Part shown: piece by piece, positions 9,227 to 17,161 of the stretch | Position numbering within the stretch: the stretch's first letter is position 1 | Layout: the number at the start of each line of letters is the position of its first letter | Assembly: GCA_963205115.1 (NCBI GenBank) | Contig: CAUJHV010000065.1 | Location: 1 to 59,228 of the forward strand | Length of the DNA stretch: 59,228 bases | Direction: 5' to 3' | DNA from: Pseudomonadota bacterium | Lineage (GTDB): Bacteria; Pseudomonadota; Gammaproteobacteria; Burkholderiales; Burkholderiaceae_C | Notes under the pieces: generated by a model | What the model saw: only the letters and a program-made list of their open reading frames with translations | Database searches by the model: none | Told to the model about the DNA's origin: nothing | Made by a program: the position numbers and the translations under genes

Positions 9227-10105
9227 TCAACGGCTGCCATTCGATTGGTTGTAGCCAGGCCGCGGCACCATGTCCATCAGCATGCAGTTCAGCCCGCCGT
9301 CCACCAGCAGTTCCGCCCCGTTGACATAGCCGGCGCGCGGGCTCAGCAGAAAGGTCGCTGGCTCGGCGATGTCCACCGGCTCGCCGATGCGCCGGCTGGC
9401 CGTGGCCGCCGCGCGTCGGGCCTCGAAACCCGGCTCTTCGTAGAACTTGGCCGACAGTGCCGTGCGGATCATGCCCGGGCAGATCGCATTGCTGCGCACG
9501 CCGCGCGGGCCCCATTCGGCAGCGAGCTGGCGGCTGAGCAGCAGCACGCCGGCCTTGCTCGCGCTGTAGGCGCCGCTGGCGGTCTGCGGGTTCAGCGCGG
9601 AGATGGAGGCGATGTGCACGATGGCGCCCTGCCCGGCTTCGAGCATGTCGCGGCCGAAGGCGCGGCTGCAGACGAGGTAGCCCGTGAGGTTCACGGCCAG
9701 CACCTCGTTCCAGGCCTCGATCGACACCTCGGCCAGCGGGCCCGGCCGCAGCAGCCCGGCGTTGTTGACCAGGCCGTAGATGGGCCCGAGTTCCCGGCGC
9801 ACACGCTCGGCCGCATCGGCCACGGCCGCGGGCTCGCCGGTGTGGCAGGCGACGGCCAATGCGCGAACGCCGCGCTCGCGGATCGTGTCGGCGACGCGCT
9901 GTGCGCCCTCGCCGTCCAGATCCACCGCGGCCACGTCGGCACCTGCGGTGGCCAGGGCCAGCGCCGTGGCACGGCCGATGCCGCTGGCCGCGCCGGTCAC
10001 CACGCAGACGCGGCCGCGCAAGCCCAGCCAGTCGGGCGTGTCCGCCGAGCGGGTGGCACCCGACAAATCGGGCATCGCGTGGGCGGGGGGCGAAGAAGCA
10101 GCCAA
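9227..10105 (-). CDS. Short-chain dehydrogenase/reductase (SDR)
   Basis: 292 residues of classical SDR type: cofactor motif TGAASGIG, NNAG, and catalytic YSASK, with GYVNGAELLVDGG near the end. It presumably oxidises an alcohol or reduces a ketone with NAD(P)(H). The likely start is TTG at 10105, with GGAG seven bases upstream; ATG 10075 would remove ten residues but has no ribosome binding site. It is the first gene of the leftward operon and diverges from the AraC gene, leaving 129 bp for both promoters. Confidence 0.85.
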   Translation of the reverse strand: MAASSPPAHAMPDLSGATRSADTPDWLGLRGRVCVVTGAASGIGRATALALATAGADVAAVDLDGEGAQRVADTIRERGVRALAVACHTGEPAAVADAAERVRRELGPIYGLVNNAGLLRPGPLAEVSIEAWNEVLAVNLTGYLVCSRAFGRDMLEAGQGAIVHIASISALNPQTASGAYSASKAGVLLLSRQLAAEWGPRGVRSNAICPGMIRTALSAKFYEEPGFEARRAAATASRRIGEPVDIAEPATFLLSPRAGYVNGAELLVDGGLNCMLMDMVPRPGYNQSNGSR

Positions 10106-10234
10106 CGCGGGTCTCCTGTCTGATGTTCAGCGGACGATGGTAGGAAGCGCCCCCCGCTGGCGGCAATCGACAAATGCGGCCATGGCCCGGACAATTCCGG
10201 CATCCGCCGGCCCCGGCGCATCAGGCAAAACCGC

Positions 10235-11149
10235 GTGTCCGTTTCCATTCCCAAGTACGCGCTGTATGGCGACGAGGTGCAGCCCGCGTGGCTGGACAGC
10301 GTGCACGTCGAGCAGATCCACGAACGCTCCTCGCTGTTCGACTACGAGATCGCGCCGCACGTGCACGACAACCTGATCCAGCTGCTCTACGTCACCGTCG
10401 GCGGCGGCGTGGCGGTGATCGACGGCGCGCGCTGGCCCTTTGCCGCGCCGGCGCTGATCGTCGTGCCGGCGCGGCATGTGCACGGCTGGCACTTCCACCG
10501 CGATGTCGATGGCCCGGTGGTCACGGCCGCGCAGCGCCCGCTGGAATCGCTGGCCGCCGTCGGTGCACCCGATCTGCTGGCGCACATCCGGCGCCCGCGT
10601 GTGCTCGATATCGGCGTGGCGCCGCGCCAGGCCGAAGCGCTCATGCCGCTGTTCGAGGCCATCGAGCGCGAAAACCGGCTGCATGCCCCGCGCGGCGCCG
10701 CGGCGGGTACCGCCTTGCTGATGGCCATCTTCGTGCAGATCGCGCGCGTCGCCGAGGCCCAGCCGGCCGAGCCCGCCGAACCCGCGCTTGCGGCATCGCG
10801 CACACGCAAGGCCGCGGTGGTGGAGCGCTTCCGCGCGGCAGTGGACACGCATTTCCGCGAGCGCTGGTCGGTGGACCAGCACGCCGATGCACTGGGCCTG
10901 AGCGCCGGCCAGCTCTCGCGCCTGTGCCGCGAGCTGCTGGGCAGCTCGGCGCTGGACATCATCAACGGCCGCATCGTGCACGAGGCCACGCGCGAACTGG
11001 TCTATTCCACGCTGTCGATCAAGCAGATCGCCAGCGTGCTGGGTTTTGCCGACGAGGCCTACTTCGGCCGTTTCTTCAAGAAACACGCGGGCCGCACGCC
11101 GACGGAGTTTCGCGAGGCCGCGCACCGCCGGCTCGAGCCGCCGGCCTGA
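10235..11149 (+). CDS. AraC family transcriptional regulator
   Basis: 304 residues. The N-terminal half is a cupin-like sensing domain (FDYEIAPHVHDNLIQLLYV, then VVPARHVHGWHFHRDV), as in HpaA/PobR-type AraC proteins. The C-terminal third holds the double HTH, ending IKQIASVLGFADEAYFGRF-FKKHAGRTPTEFR. The start is GTG 10235 after an AGG. It is transcribed divergently from the SDR/flavoprotein operon and is its likely activator. The effector is unknown; aromatic acids are common for this subgroup. Confidence 0.85.
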   Translation: MSVSIPKYALYGDEVQPAWLDSVHVEQIHERSSLFDYEIAPHVHDNLIQLLYVTVGGGVAVIDGARWPFAAPALIVVPARHVHGWHFHRDVDGPVVTAAQRPLESLAAVGAPDLLAHIRRPRVLDIGVAPRQAEALMPLFEAIERENRLHAPRGAAAGTALLMAIFVQIARVAEAQPAEPAEPALAASRTRKAAVVERFRAAVDTHFRERWSVDQHADALGLSAGQLSRLCRELLGSSALDIINGRIVHEATRELVYSTLSIKQIASVLGFADEAYFGRFFKKHAGRTPTEFREAAHRRLEPPA

Positions 11150-11195
11150 GAGCGCTCGCCCACGCGCCGACCCCCGCCCCCCTGCACAAGCCCCG

Positions 11196-11225
11196 TTGAC
11201 AGCCGCCGGCCGCGCTGTCTACATT
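11196..11225 (+). promoter_or_regulatory. Sigma-70-like promoter of the Liv/AKR operon
   Basis: A perfect -35 TTGACA (11196-11201), an 18 bp spacer and a -10 TACATT (11220-11225) lie about 65 bases upstream of the first operon gene (GTG 11291). This is one of the few canonical promoter pairs in the window. Confidence 0.6.
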
Positions 11226-11237
11226 CCCGTTCAATTG

Positions 11238-11251
11238 GTATATTTCTATAC
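11238..11251. promoter_or_regulatory. Candidate GntR operator (GTATA-N4-TATAC)
   Basis: A perfect inverted repeat GTATA-TTTC-TATAC in an AT-rich patch just downstream of the predicted start site (about 11232). Position +7 to +20 suits repression. FCD-type GntR proteins often bind GTATAC-like palindromes, and the GntR gene at 19003-19794 closes this operon. The assignment is inference. Confidence 0.45.
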
Positions 11252-11263
11252 TGAAACGAGGAG

Positions 11264-11279
11264 GCCGGCGCCCGCCGGC
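11264..11279 (+). promoter_or_regulatory. Stem-loop next to the ribosome binding site
   Basis: GCCGGC-GCCC-GCCGGC, a perfect six-base stem, ends two bases before the GGAG (11281-11284) that serves the GTG start at 11291. It could limit ribosome access to the first gene of the operon. Confidence 0.4.
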
Positions 11280-11290
11280 AGGAGCGCAGC

Positions 11291-11650
11291 GTGAGCGACG
11301 ACAGCTTCGAGCTTTATGACCTGCGCGTGGAGGTGGTGGTGGCCGACACGCGGCCCATCCAGTGCAACGCACGTGTGGGCGACTGGTTCGAGGTGCGCGG
11401 CGAGCTGCTGCACTTCCCACCCGGACAGCCCTTTTCGATGTACTCGCTGGCCGCGCTGCTGCCGCTGCTGCCGGCCAAGCAGCGGCCCACGCACCCAAAC
11501 GACTGGATGAGCACCGACGCCGAAGTGGCCTGCCCCGACCCGAACTGCCCCACGCGCTTTCGCATCACGCGGCTGGGCCTGCGCCGCTTCAGCCACGCCG
11601 CCACCACGGCCGTGCCGCTGCCGTCGGCCATCGAAGGAGCGGGCCCATGA
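11291..11650 (+). CDS. TIGR04076 family protein
   Basis: 119 residues. YDLRVEVVVADTRPIQCNARVGDWFEV, then SMYSLAALLPLLPAKQR and CPDPNCPTRFRI, follow the TIGR04076 pattern (small cysteine-containing protein of unknown function). Cys residues near positions 22, 82 and 87 could bind metal. GTG start with GGAG six bases upstream. Its TGA overlaps the ATG of the next gene as ATGA, so translation is probably coupled. First gene of an eight-gene operon with two aldo/keto reductases. Confidence 0.7.
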   Translation: MSDDSFELYDLRVEVVVADTRPIQCNARVGDWFEVRGELLHFPPGQPFSMYSLAALLPLLPAKQRPTHPNDWMSTDAEVACPDPNCPTRFRITRLGLRRFSHAATTAVPLPSAIEGAGP

Positions 11651-12687
11651 CGCCGCTGCCGCGCGCCGTGCTGGCGCCGGGCGTCAGCATCCCGCGCCTC
11701 ATCCGCGGCGGCTGGCAACTGGCGGGCGACCATGGCCCCGTGGACCGCGAACGTGCCCTGGCCGACATGGCGCGCTTCATGGATGCCGGGCTGGACACCG
11801 TGGACGGCGCCGACATCTATACCGGCGTGGAGGCGCTCTACGGCGAGTTCAATGCCACCCGCCGACGCGCCGGCCAGCCCACCTTCCGCGTGCACACCAA
11901 GTTTGTGCCCGACGCGAGTGAACTGGCGCAGGTGGACGCGGCCTACGTGCGGCGCATCATCACGCGCTCGCTGCAGCGCCTGGGCGCCGAGCAGCTCGAT
12001 CTCGTGCAGTTCCACTGGTGGGACTACGAGGTGCCCGGACTGGTGGACGCCGCGCTGCACCTGCGTGAGCTGCAGCGCGAAGGCCTGATCGCGCAGATCG
12101 GCGGCACGAATTTCGACACCGCCCGTGCGCGCCAGATGCTCGATGCCGGCGTGCCGCTGGTGAGCATGCAGACACAGTATTCGCTGCTCGATCGCCGATC
12201 CTCCGCCGGGCTGGCCGCGCTGGCCGCCAGCCACGGCGTGCAGATGCTCTGCTACGGCACGCTGGCCGGCGGATTCTTTTCGGAGCGCTGGCTGGGCGAG
12301 GCCGACCCGGGTTTTGCCTTCGCCAACCGCTCACTGGTGAAGTACCGCCTCATCATCGAAGAGTTCGGCGGCTGGGACGCCTTCCAGGCGCTGCTGCGCA
12401 CGCTGCAAGGCATCGGCCAGCGCCACGAGGCGGGCCTGTCTGCCGTGGCCATCGCCTGGGTGCTGGCGCAGCCGGGTGTGGCCGCGGCCATCGTCGGCGC
12501 GCGGTATGCCGATGCGCTGGCGCCCACGCTCGCCGCCCTGAGAATCCAGCTCACGCCGCAGGACCATGCCGAGCTGGCCCCGCTGCTGCAGGCCACCCGC
12601 GGGCCTGCGGGCGAGCCCTATGCGCTGGAGCGTGACCGCTCCGGCCGCCACGGGCGGATCATGAAGTACGACCTGAACAAGACCTGA
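11647..12687 (+). CDS. Aldo/keto reductase
   Basis: 346 residues. The AKR features in order are DGADIYTG (catalytic Asp and Tyr), VHTKFV (Lys), QFHWWDY (His), QTQYSLLDRR and AIVGARYADAL. It reduces carbonyls or oxidises alcohols with NADP(H). It is a paralogue of the AKR half of the fusion at 14029-15546: both have an HWW motif and a GGWDA(F/L)QA...WVL.QP.V...IVGAR block. The gene overlaps the upstream TIGR04076 stop by four bases. Confidence 0.85.
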   Translation: MTPLPRAVLAPGVSIPRLIRGGWQLAGDHGPVDRERALADMARFMDAGLDTVDGADIYTGVEALYGEFNATRRRAGQPTFRVHTKFVPDASELAQVDAAYVRRIITRSLQRLGAEQLDLVQFHWWDYEVPGLVDAALHLRELQREGLIAQIGGTNFDTARARQMLDAGVPLVSMQTQYSLLDRRSSAGLAALAASHGVQMLCYGTLAGGFFSERWLGEADPGFAFANRSLVKYRLIIEEFGGWDAFQALLRTLQGIGQRHEAGLSAVAIAWVLAQPGVAAAIVGARYADALAPTLAALRIQLTPQDHAELAPLLQATRGPAGEPYALERDRSGRHGRIMKYDLNKT

Positions 12688-12751
12688 ACACACGACGGGC
12701 GTCCGCGCCCATCGCCCCCTCACCGCTCAACCACACCGCCAGGAGAAACCC

Positions 12752-14032
12752 ATGCTCAACCGCCTCACTTCCGTGGCCGCCGCCGCGACCTTGCTGGCCG
12801 CCGCCCTGCCGGCCCAGGCGCAGGCGCCCGCCTGCACCCACACCGTGGGCATGGTGGTCTCGCTCACCGGCGCGGCCGGGCGATTCGGCCAGGCCGCGGC
12901 CAAAGCGGTGGAACTGGCGTTCAACGGCCTGAACGAGGCCGCGGGCGCGGGCGGCGTGGCCGGCTGCAAGCTGGCCTTCGACCTGCGCGATGCGCAGAGC
13001 CAGGGCAGCGTCGCGGTGGACCAGGCGCGCCAGCTGGTGGACATCAAGAAGGTGCCGGCCATCGTGGGCGGCATCATCAGCTCGGTCTCCATCCCCATCG
13101 CCACCTCGGTCACCGCGCCGGCCGGCGTGGTGCAGATCTCGCCCGCCTCCACCTCGCCCACGCTCACGCGGCTGGGCGCCGAAGGCAAGACCAACGGCTG
13201 GTTCTTCCGCACCATCACCAGCGATGCGCTGCAGGGCACGGCCGCCGCGAAGTTTGCGATCGACCAGGGCATGAAGGCCATGGCCATCATCCACGTGAAC
13301 AACGACTTCGGCGTCAACATGGTGGCCGAGTTCCGCAAGGCCTACGAGGCCCTGGGCGGCAAGATCCTGGACACGGTGCCCTACAACCCGCAGCAAAGCA
13401 CCTACAACGCGGAAGTCACGCGCGCGCTGAAGGCCGATCCGCCGATGCTGTATTTCGTCGGCTATCCCGGTGACGGCACGACCATCGTGCGCACCTGGGT
13501 GCAGCAAGGCGGGCCGCAGCGCTTCCTGCTCAACGACGGCATGAACGCCGCGGACTTCATCAAGGGCGTGGGCCCGCAGTTCCTGGGCAATGCCTACGGC
13601 ACGAGCTCGGGCACCACCAGCACACCGTCGACCGAGTACTTCGCCACCGCCTACCCGGCCATGAGCGGCGGCTTCGATGCCAAGGCCCCGGCGGCCGACC
13701 GCGCCTATGACGCCGGCGCCATCCTGGGCCTGGCCATCGCACAGGCGGGCAAGTTCGAGGCCGCGGCCATCCGCGACGCCGTGCGCAAGGTCACCGAGCC
13801 CGGCGGCGAAGTGGTGCACGCCGGCCCCAAGGGCTTTGCGCGCGCGCTGCAGCTCATCAAGGACAAGAAGCCGGTGCGCTACGTGGGCGTGATCGGCCCG
13901 GTGCAGTTCGACAAGGTGGGCGACATCACCGGCCCGTTCCGCACCTGGCGCATCGTCAACGGCGAAGTCACCACGCTGGGCCAGATGAGCACCGAGGACG
14001 TGCAGGCCATCCAGGCCCGGGTCGCCAAGTGA
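12752..14032 (+). CDS. Branched-chain amino acid-type ABC transporter substrate-binding protein
   Basis: 426 residues. Signal peptide MLNRLTSVAAAATLLAAALP with cleavage near AQAQA, then a type I periplasmic binding fold (Peripla_BP_6): TVGMVVSLTGAAGRFGQAAA, VPAIVGGIISSVSIPIA, AIIHVNNDFGVNMV and MLYFVGYPGDGTTIVRTW. It is the periplasmic receptor for the LivGFHM genes that follow. Being enclosed by two reductases suggests a carbonyl- or alcohol-bearing ligand rather than a simple amino acid. AGGAGA lies upstream of the ATG. Confidence 0.85.
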   Translation: MLNRLTSVAAAATLLAAALPAQAQAPACTHTVGMVVSLTGAAGRFGQAAAKAVELAFNGLNEAAGAGGVAGCKLAFDLRDAQSQGSVAVDQARQLVDIKKVPAIVGGIISSVSIPIATSVTAPAGVVQISPASTSPTLTRLGAEGKTNGWFFRTITSDALQGTAAAKFAIDQGMKAMAIIHVNNDFGVNMVAEFRKAYEALGGKILDTVPYNPQQSTYNAEVTRALKADPPMLYFVGYPGDGTTIVRTWVQQGGPQRFLLNDGMNAADFIKGVGPQFLGNAYGTSSGTTSTPSTEYFATAYPAMSGGFDAKAPAADRAYDAGAILGLAIAQAGKFEAAAIRDAVRKVTEPGGEVVHAGPKGFARALQLIKDKKPVRYVGVIGPVQFDKVGDITGPFRTWRIVNGEVTTLGQMSTEDVQAIQARVAK

Positions 14033-15546
14033 GCACGGGTGCCGGCGGGCGCACGCTGGCGCCGCCGCGCACCACCCTGCCCGGCGGGCTGGAGATCGCC
14101 CGCCTGGTCACCGGCCTGTGGCAGGTGGCCGACATGGAGCGCGATCGCGACCCGCTGGAGCCCGTGGCCGCCGCGCGCCACCTGGAGGCCTATGCCGAGG
14201 CCGGTTTCGACACCTTCGACATGGCCGACCACTACGGCTCGGCCGAGGTCATCACCGGCACGCTGCGGACCGCGAGCACGCACCGCTTCCGCGCCTTCAC
14301 CAAGTGGTGCCCGCTGCCGGGCGCGATGACGGCCGAGGTCGTGCGCGCCGGCGTGGGCCGCTCGCTGGAGCGGCTGAAGACCGACCGCCTCGATCTGCTG
14401 CAGCTGCACTGGTGGACCTTCGACGATCCGCGCTACATCGAGGCGATGGAACAGCTGGTGCGGCTGCGCGAAGACGGCCTCATCGCCCACATCGGTCTGT
14501 GCAACTTCGACACCGCGCACATGCGCCTGCTGCTGAACCTGGGCATGCCGGTGGCCACCAACCAGGTGTGCATGTCGCTGCTGGACCGCCGCGGCACCGA
14601 GGCCATGAGCGAGCTCTGCCTGGCCCATGGCACGCGGCTGCTGGTGTACGGCGTGCTGGCCGGCGGCTACCTGGGCGATGCCTGGGTGGGCGCGGCCGAC
14701 CCCGGCGCCGCGCAGGACTGGAGCAAGATGAAGTACCGCCGCTTCATCCAGGCCATCGGCGGCTGGGACGCGCTGCAGGCCGTGCTGACGGCGGCGCAGC
14801 AGGTGGCGCGCAAGCACGGCGTGTCGGTGGCCAACGTCGCCACGCGCTGGGTGCTGGACCAGCCCGCCGTGGGCGCGGTGATCGTCGGTGCGCGACTGGG
14901 CGAACGCGAGCACCGGGCTGACAACCTGCGGGTGTTCGACTTCACACTCGACGCGCAGGATCTCGCGCTGCTGCAGGCGGCCTTCAGTCAAACGCAGCGC
15001 CTCAGTGGCGACTGCGGCGACGAGTACCGCCGCCCGCCCTTCCTCACCGCATCGGGCGATCTGAGCCACCACCTGGACGGGATTGCGCCGCTGTGGCCGT
15101 CGCAGGCCAGCGCGCACGATGCGCAGCGCCGCTATGTCGACAGCGGCAGCAGCTGGGAACCGCTGGCCGGCTACGCGCGTGCGGTGCGCACAGGCAACCG
15201 CGTGCTGGTCTCGGGCACCACTGCCACGCACGGCAGCGGCCGGCTCATCGGCGCGGGCGATGCGGGCGTGCAGGCCACCTACATCCTGGACAAGATCGCC
15301 GCCAGCCTGCGCGCCGTGGGCGCGCGGCTGGAAGACGTGGTGCGCACGCGGGTGTACCTCACCGATGTGAACGACTGGCAGGCCGTGAGCGCCGTGCACG
15401 GCCAGTACTTCGGCAGCGTCCGACCAGCCAACACCTTGCTGCAAGTGGCCGGGCTCGTGGGCGATGGCTACCGGGTGGAAATCGAGGCCGAGGCCGAGAT
15501 CGCCGCCCCGGCTGCGGCGGGCGCAGCCTCCGCAGCCGCCGCCTGA
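14029..15546 (+). CDS. Aldo/keto reductase - RidA (YjgF/Rid) fusion protein
   Basis: 505 residues. Residues 1 to about 350 are an AKR domain: TFDMADHYGSAE (Asp, Tyr), FTKWCP (Lys), LQLHWWTFDD (His). From about 372 to 490 comes a complete RidA domain: GYARAVRTGNRVLVSGTTA, then RVYLTDVNDWQAVSAVHGQYF, RPANTLLQV with the conserved Arg of deaminating Rid proteins, and VEIEAEAEI. Rid proteins hydrolyse reactive imines/enamines. The fusion suggests that AKR chemistry is coupled to removal of an imine or enamine. GTG start overlaps the preceding stop as GTGA. The sequence is continuous, so this is a true fusion rather than a missed stop. Confidence 0.85.
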   Translation: MSTGAGGRTLAPPRTTLPGGLEIARLVTGLWQVADMERDRDPLEPVAAARHLEAYAEAGFDTFDMADHYGSAEVITGTLRTASTHRFRAFTKWCPLPGAMTAEVVRAGVGRSLERLKTDRLDLLQLHWWTFDDPRYIEAMEQLVRLREDGLIAHIGLCNFDTAHMRLLLNLGMPVATNQVCMSLLDRRGTEAMSELCLAHGTRLLVYGVLAGGYLGDAWVGAADPGAAQDWSKMKYRRFIQAIGGWDALQAVLTAAQQVARKHGVSVANVATRWVLDQPAVGAVIVGARLGEREHRADNLRVFDFTLDAQDLALLQAAFSQTQRLSGDCGDEYRRPPFLTASGDLSHHLDGIAPLWPSQASAHDAQRRYVDSGSSWEPLAGYARAVRTGNRVLVSGTTATHGSGRLIGAGDAGVQATYILDKIAASLRAVGARLEDVVRTRVYLTDVNDWQAVSAVHGQYFGSVRPANTLLQVAGLVGDGYRVEIEAEAEIAAPAAAGAASAAAA

Positions 15547-15551
15547 TCTGC

Positions 15552-16334
15552 ATGGCGCCGCCCGACACGTCCGAGCCGCTGCTGCAGGCCCTGCGCCTGA
15601 GCAAGCACTTCGGCGGGCAGCCGGCCGTGCGCGAGGTCTCGTTCAGCCTGCAGCCGGGCTGCATGGCCGGGCTGATCGGCCCTAACGGCGCAGGCAAGAC
15701 GACGCTGTTCAACTGCCTGACCGGGGCCATGAAACCCAGCAGCGGCCAGGTGATCCTGGCCGGGCGCGACATCACCGGCGCCAGCGCCGACGTGGTGTTC
15801 CACGCCGGCCTGGCGCGCACCTTCCAGATCCCGCGGCCTTTTGCAGCGATGTCGGTGCTGGAAAACGTGATGCTCGCGCCGCCCGGCCAGCTGGGTGAAC
15901 GTTTCTGGGCCAACTGGCTGCGGCCGGGCGCAGTGCGTGCGCAGGAGGCGCGCACACTGGAAGCGGCGCGCCACTGGATCGACTTCGTGGGCCTGTCGGC
16001 GCTGGAACAGCAGCCGGCGCGGGTGCTCTCGGGCGGCCAGCGCAAGCTGCTGGAACTGGCGCGCGTGATGGTGGCCGCGCCTCGCCTGGTGCTGCTGGAC
16101 GAGCCCGGCGCGGGTGTCAACCCGGCGCTGCTGGAGCAGATCGTCGCGCGCATCGCCACGCTCAACCGGCAGGGCGTGAGCTTCCTCATCATCGAACACA
16201 ACATGGACCTGGTGGCCTCGCTGTGCCAGCCGGTGATGGTGATGGCCGAAGGCGAGATGCTGCTCAGCGGCGACGCCGCCGAGGTGCTGCGGCACGAACG
16301 TGTGGTCGAGGCCTACCTCGGCGGGCCGGCATGA
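15552..16334 (+). CDS. livG: ABC transporter ATP-binding protein, LivG-like
   Basis: 260 residues. Walker A GPNGAGKTT, the LivG-specific FQIPRPFAAMSVLENV, signature LSGGQRKLLELARVM, Walker B LVLLDEPGAGVNP and the switch His in IIEHNMDLV. One of two cytoplasmic ATPases of this Liv transporter. ATG 15552 lies five bases after the fusion gene stop. Its TGA overlaps the livF ATG. Confidence 0.85.
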   Translation: MAPPDTSEPLLQALRLSKHFGGQPAVREVSFSLQPGCMAGLIGPNGAGKTTLFNCLTGAMKPSSGQVILAGRDITGASADVVFHAGLARTFQIPRPFAAMSVLENVMLAPPGQLGERFWANWLRPGAVRAQEARTLEAARHWIDFVGLSALEQQPARVLSGGQRKLLELARVMVAAPRLVLLDEPGAGVNPALLEQIVARIATLNRQGVSFLIIEHNMDLVASLCQPVMVMAEGEMLLSGDAAEVLRHERVVEAYLGGPA

Positions 16335-17161
16335 GCCCGCCGGGCCGTCCCAAGGGCGAATACCGCAGGGCACAGCCCGAAGGTGCACCAGTGACGGCGT
16401 CCGTGCCCGGCCAGCCCGCCCTGCAGGTGCGCGCCCTGGTGGCCGGCTACGAGCCCGGCCTGCCCATCGTGCGCGAGGCCTCGCTGGACGTGCAGCCCGG
16501 CGAGGTGCTGGCCATCCTGGGGCCTAACGGCGCAGGCAAGTCCTCCTTCGTCAAGGCGGTGGCTGGTCTGGTGCCGGTCAGCGGCGGCAGCGTGCACCTG
16601 CACGGCCGCGACATCACACGCACGCCGGCCCACCGCATGGTGTTCGAAGGCCTGGCCTTCGTGCCGCAGACCGAGAACGTCTTTGCGCCCATGAGCGTGG
16701 CCGAAAACCTGGAGCTGGCCTCGGCCCTGCTGGGCGGCAGCGCGGCGCAGCGCCGCGACCGCCTGGCGCCCGTGTACGCGATGTTTCCCGATCTCGCCCG
16801 GCAGCGCCGCCTGCCGGCCGGGCAGCTCAGCGGCGGCCAACGCCAGATGGTGGCCGTGGCGCGGGCGCTCATCGCTCAGCCGCGGCTGTTGATCCTGGAC
16901 GAGCCCTCCGCAGGCCTGAGCCCCAAGCTGGTGGGCCAGGTCTTCGAGATGCTGGCCCAGGTGCGCGCCGGCGGCGTGACGGTGCTGCTGGTGGAGCAGA
17001 ACGTGAAAGCCGCCTTGGCGCTTGCCGACCGTGCCGCGGTGCTGGTGGAAGGTCGTGAACGCCTGGTGCTGCCGGCGGCCGATCTGCGCAGCAGCGAAGG
17101 CGCGGCGCGCCTGGCCGCGCTGTACCTGGGCCATGCCCAAGCCGTGAAGGAGGCGGGCTGA
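16331..17161 (+). CDS. livF: ABC transporter ATP-binding protein, LivF-like, with repeat-derived N-terminus
   Basis: 276 residues from ATG 16331. Walker A GPNGAGKSS, FVPQTENVFAPMSVAENL, signature LSGGQRQMVAVARAL, Walker B LLILDEPSAGLSP. LivF proteins usually begin directly with the LxVxxLxAGYG strand; here about 30 extra residues precede it, beginning MSPPGRPKGEYRRAQPEG. They are encoded by the same interspersed repeat core found in the other livF (51070-51090). A GTG at 16391 is an alternative start that would remove most of the extension. Confidence 0.8.
   Translation: MSPPGRPKGEYRRAQPEGAPVTASVPGQPALQVRALVAGYEPGLPIVREASLDVQPGEVLAILGPNGAGKSSFVKAVAGLVPVSGGSVHLHGRDITRTPAHRMVFEGLAFVPQTENVFAPMSVAENLELASALLGGSAAQRRDRLAPVYAMFPDLARQRRLPAGQLSGGQRQMVAVARALIAQPRLLILDEPSAGLSPKLVGQVFEMLAQVRAGGVTVLLVEQNVKAALALADRAAVLVEGRERLVLPAADLRSSEGAARLAALYLGHAQAVKEAG
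16336..16356 (+). repeat. Interspersed repeat core inside livF (copy 1)
   Basis: 21 bp reading CCGCCGGGCCG-TCCCAAGGG with its flanking C; it differs by one base from 51070-51090. Similar CCGCCGGGCCG(C)CCCAAGG elements are common between genes in Burkholderiales. Here it lies in frame at the 5' end of a coding sequence. Confidence 0.6.
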
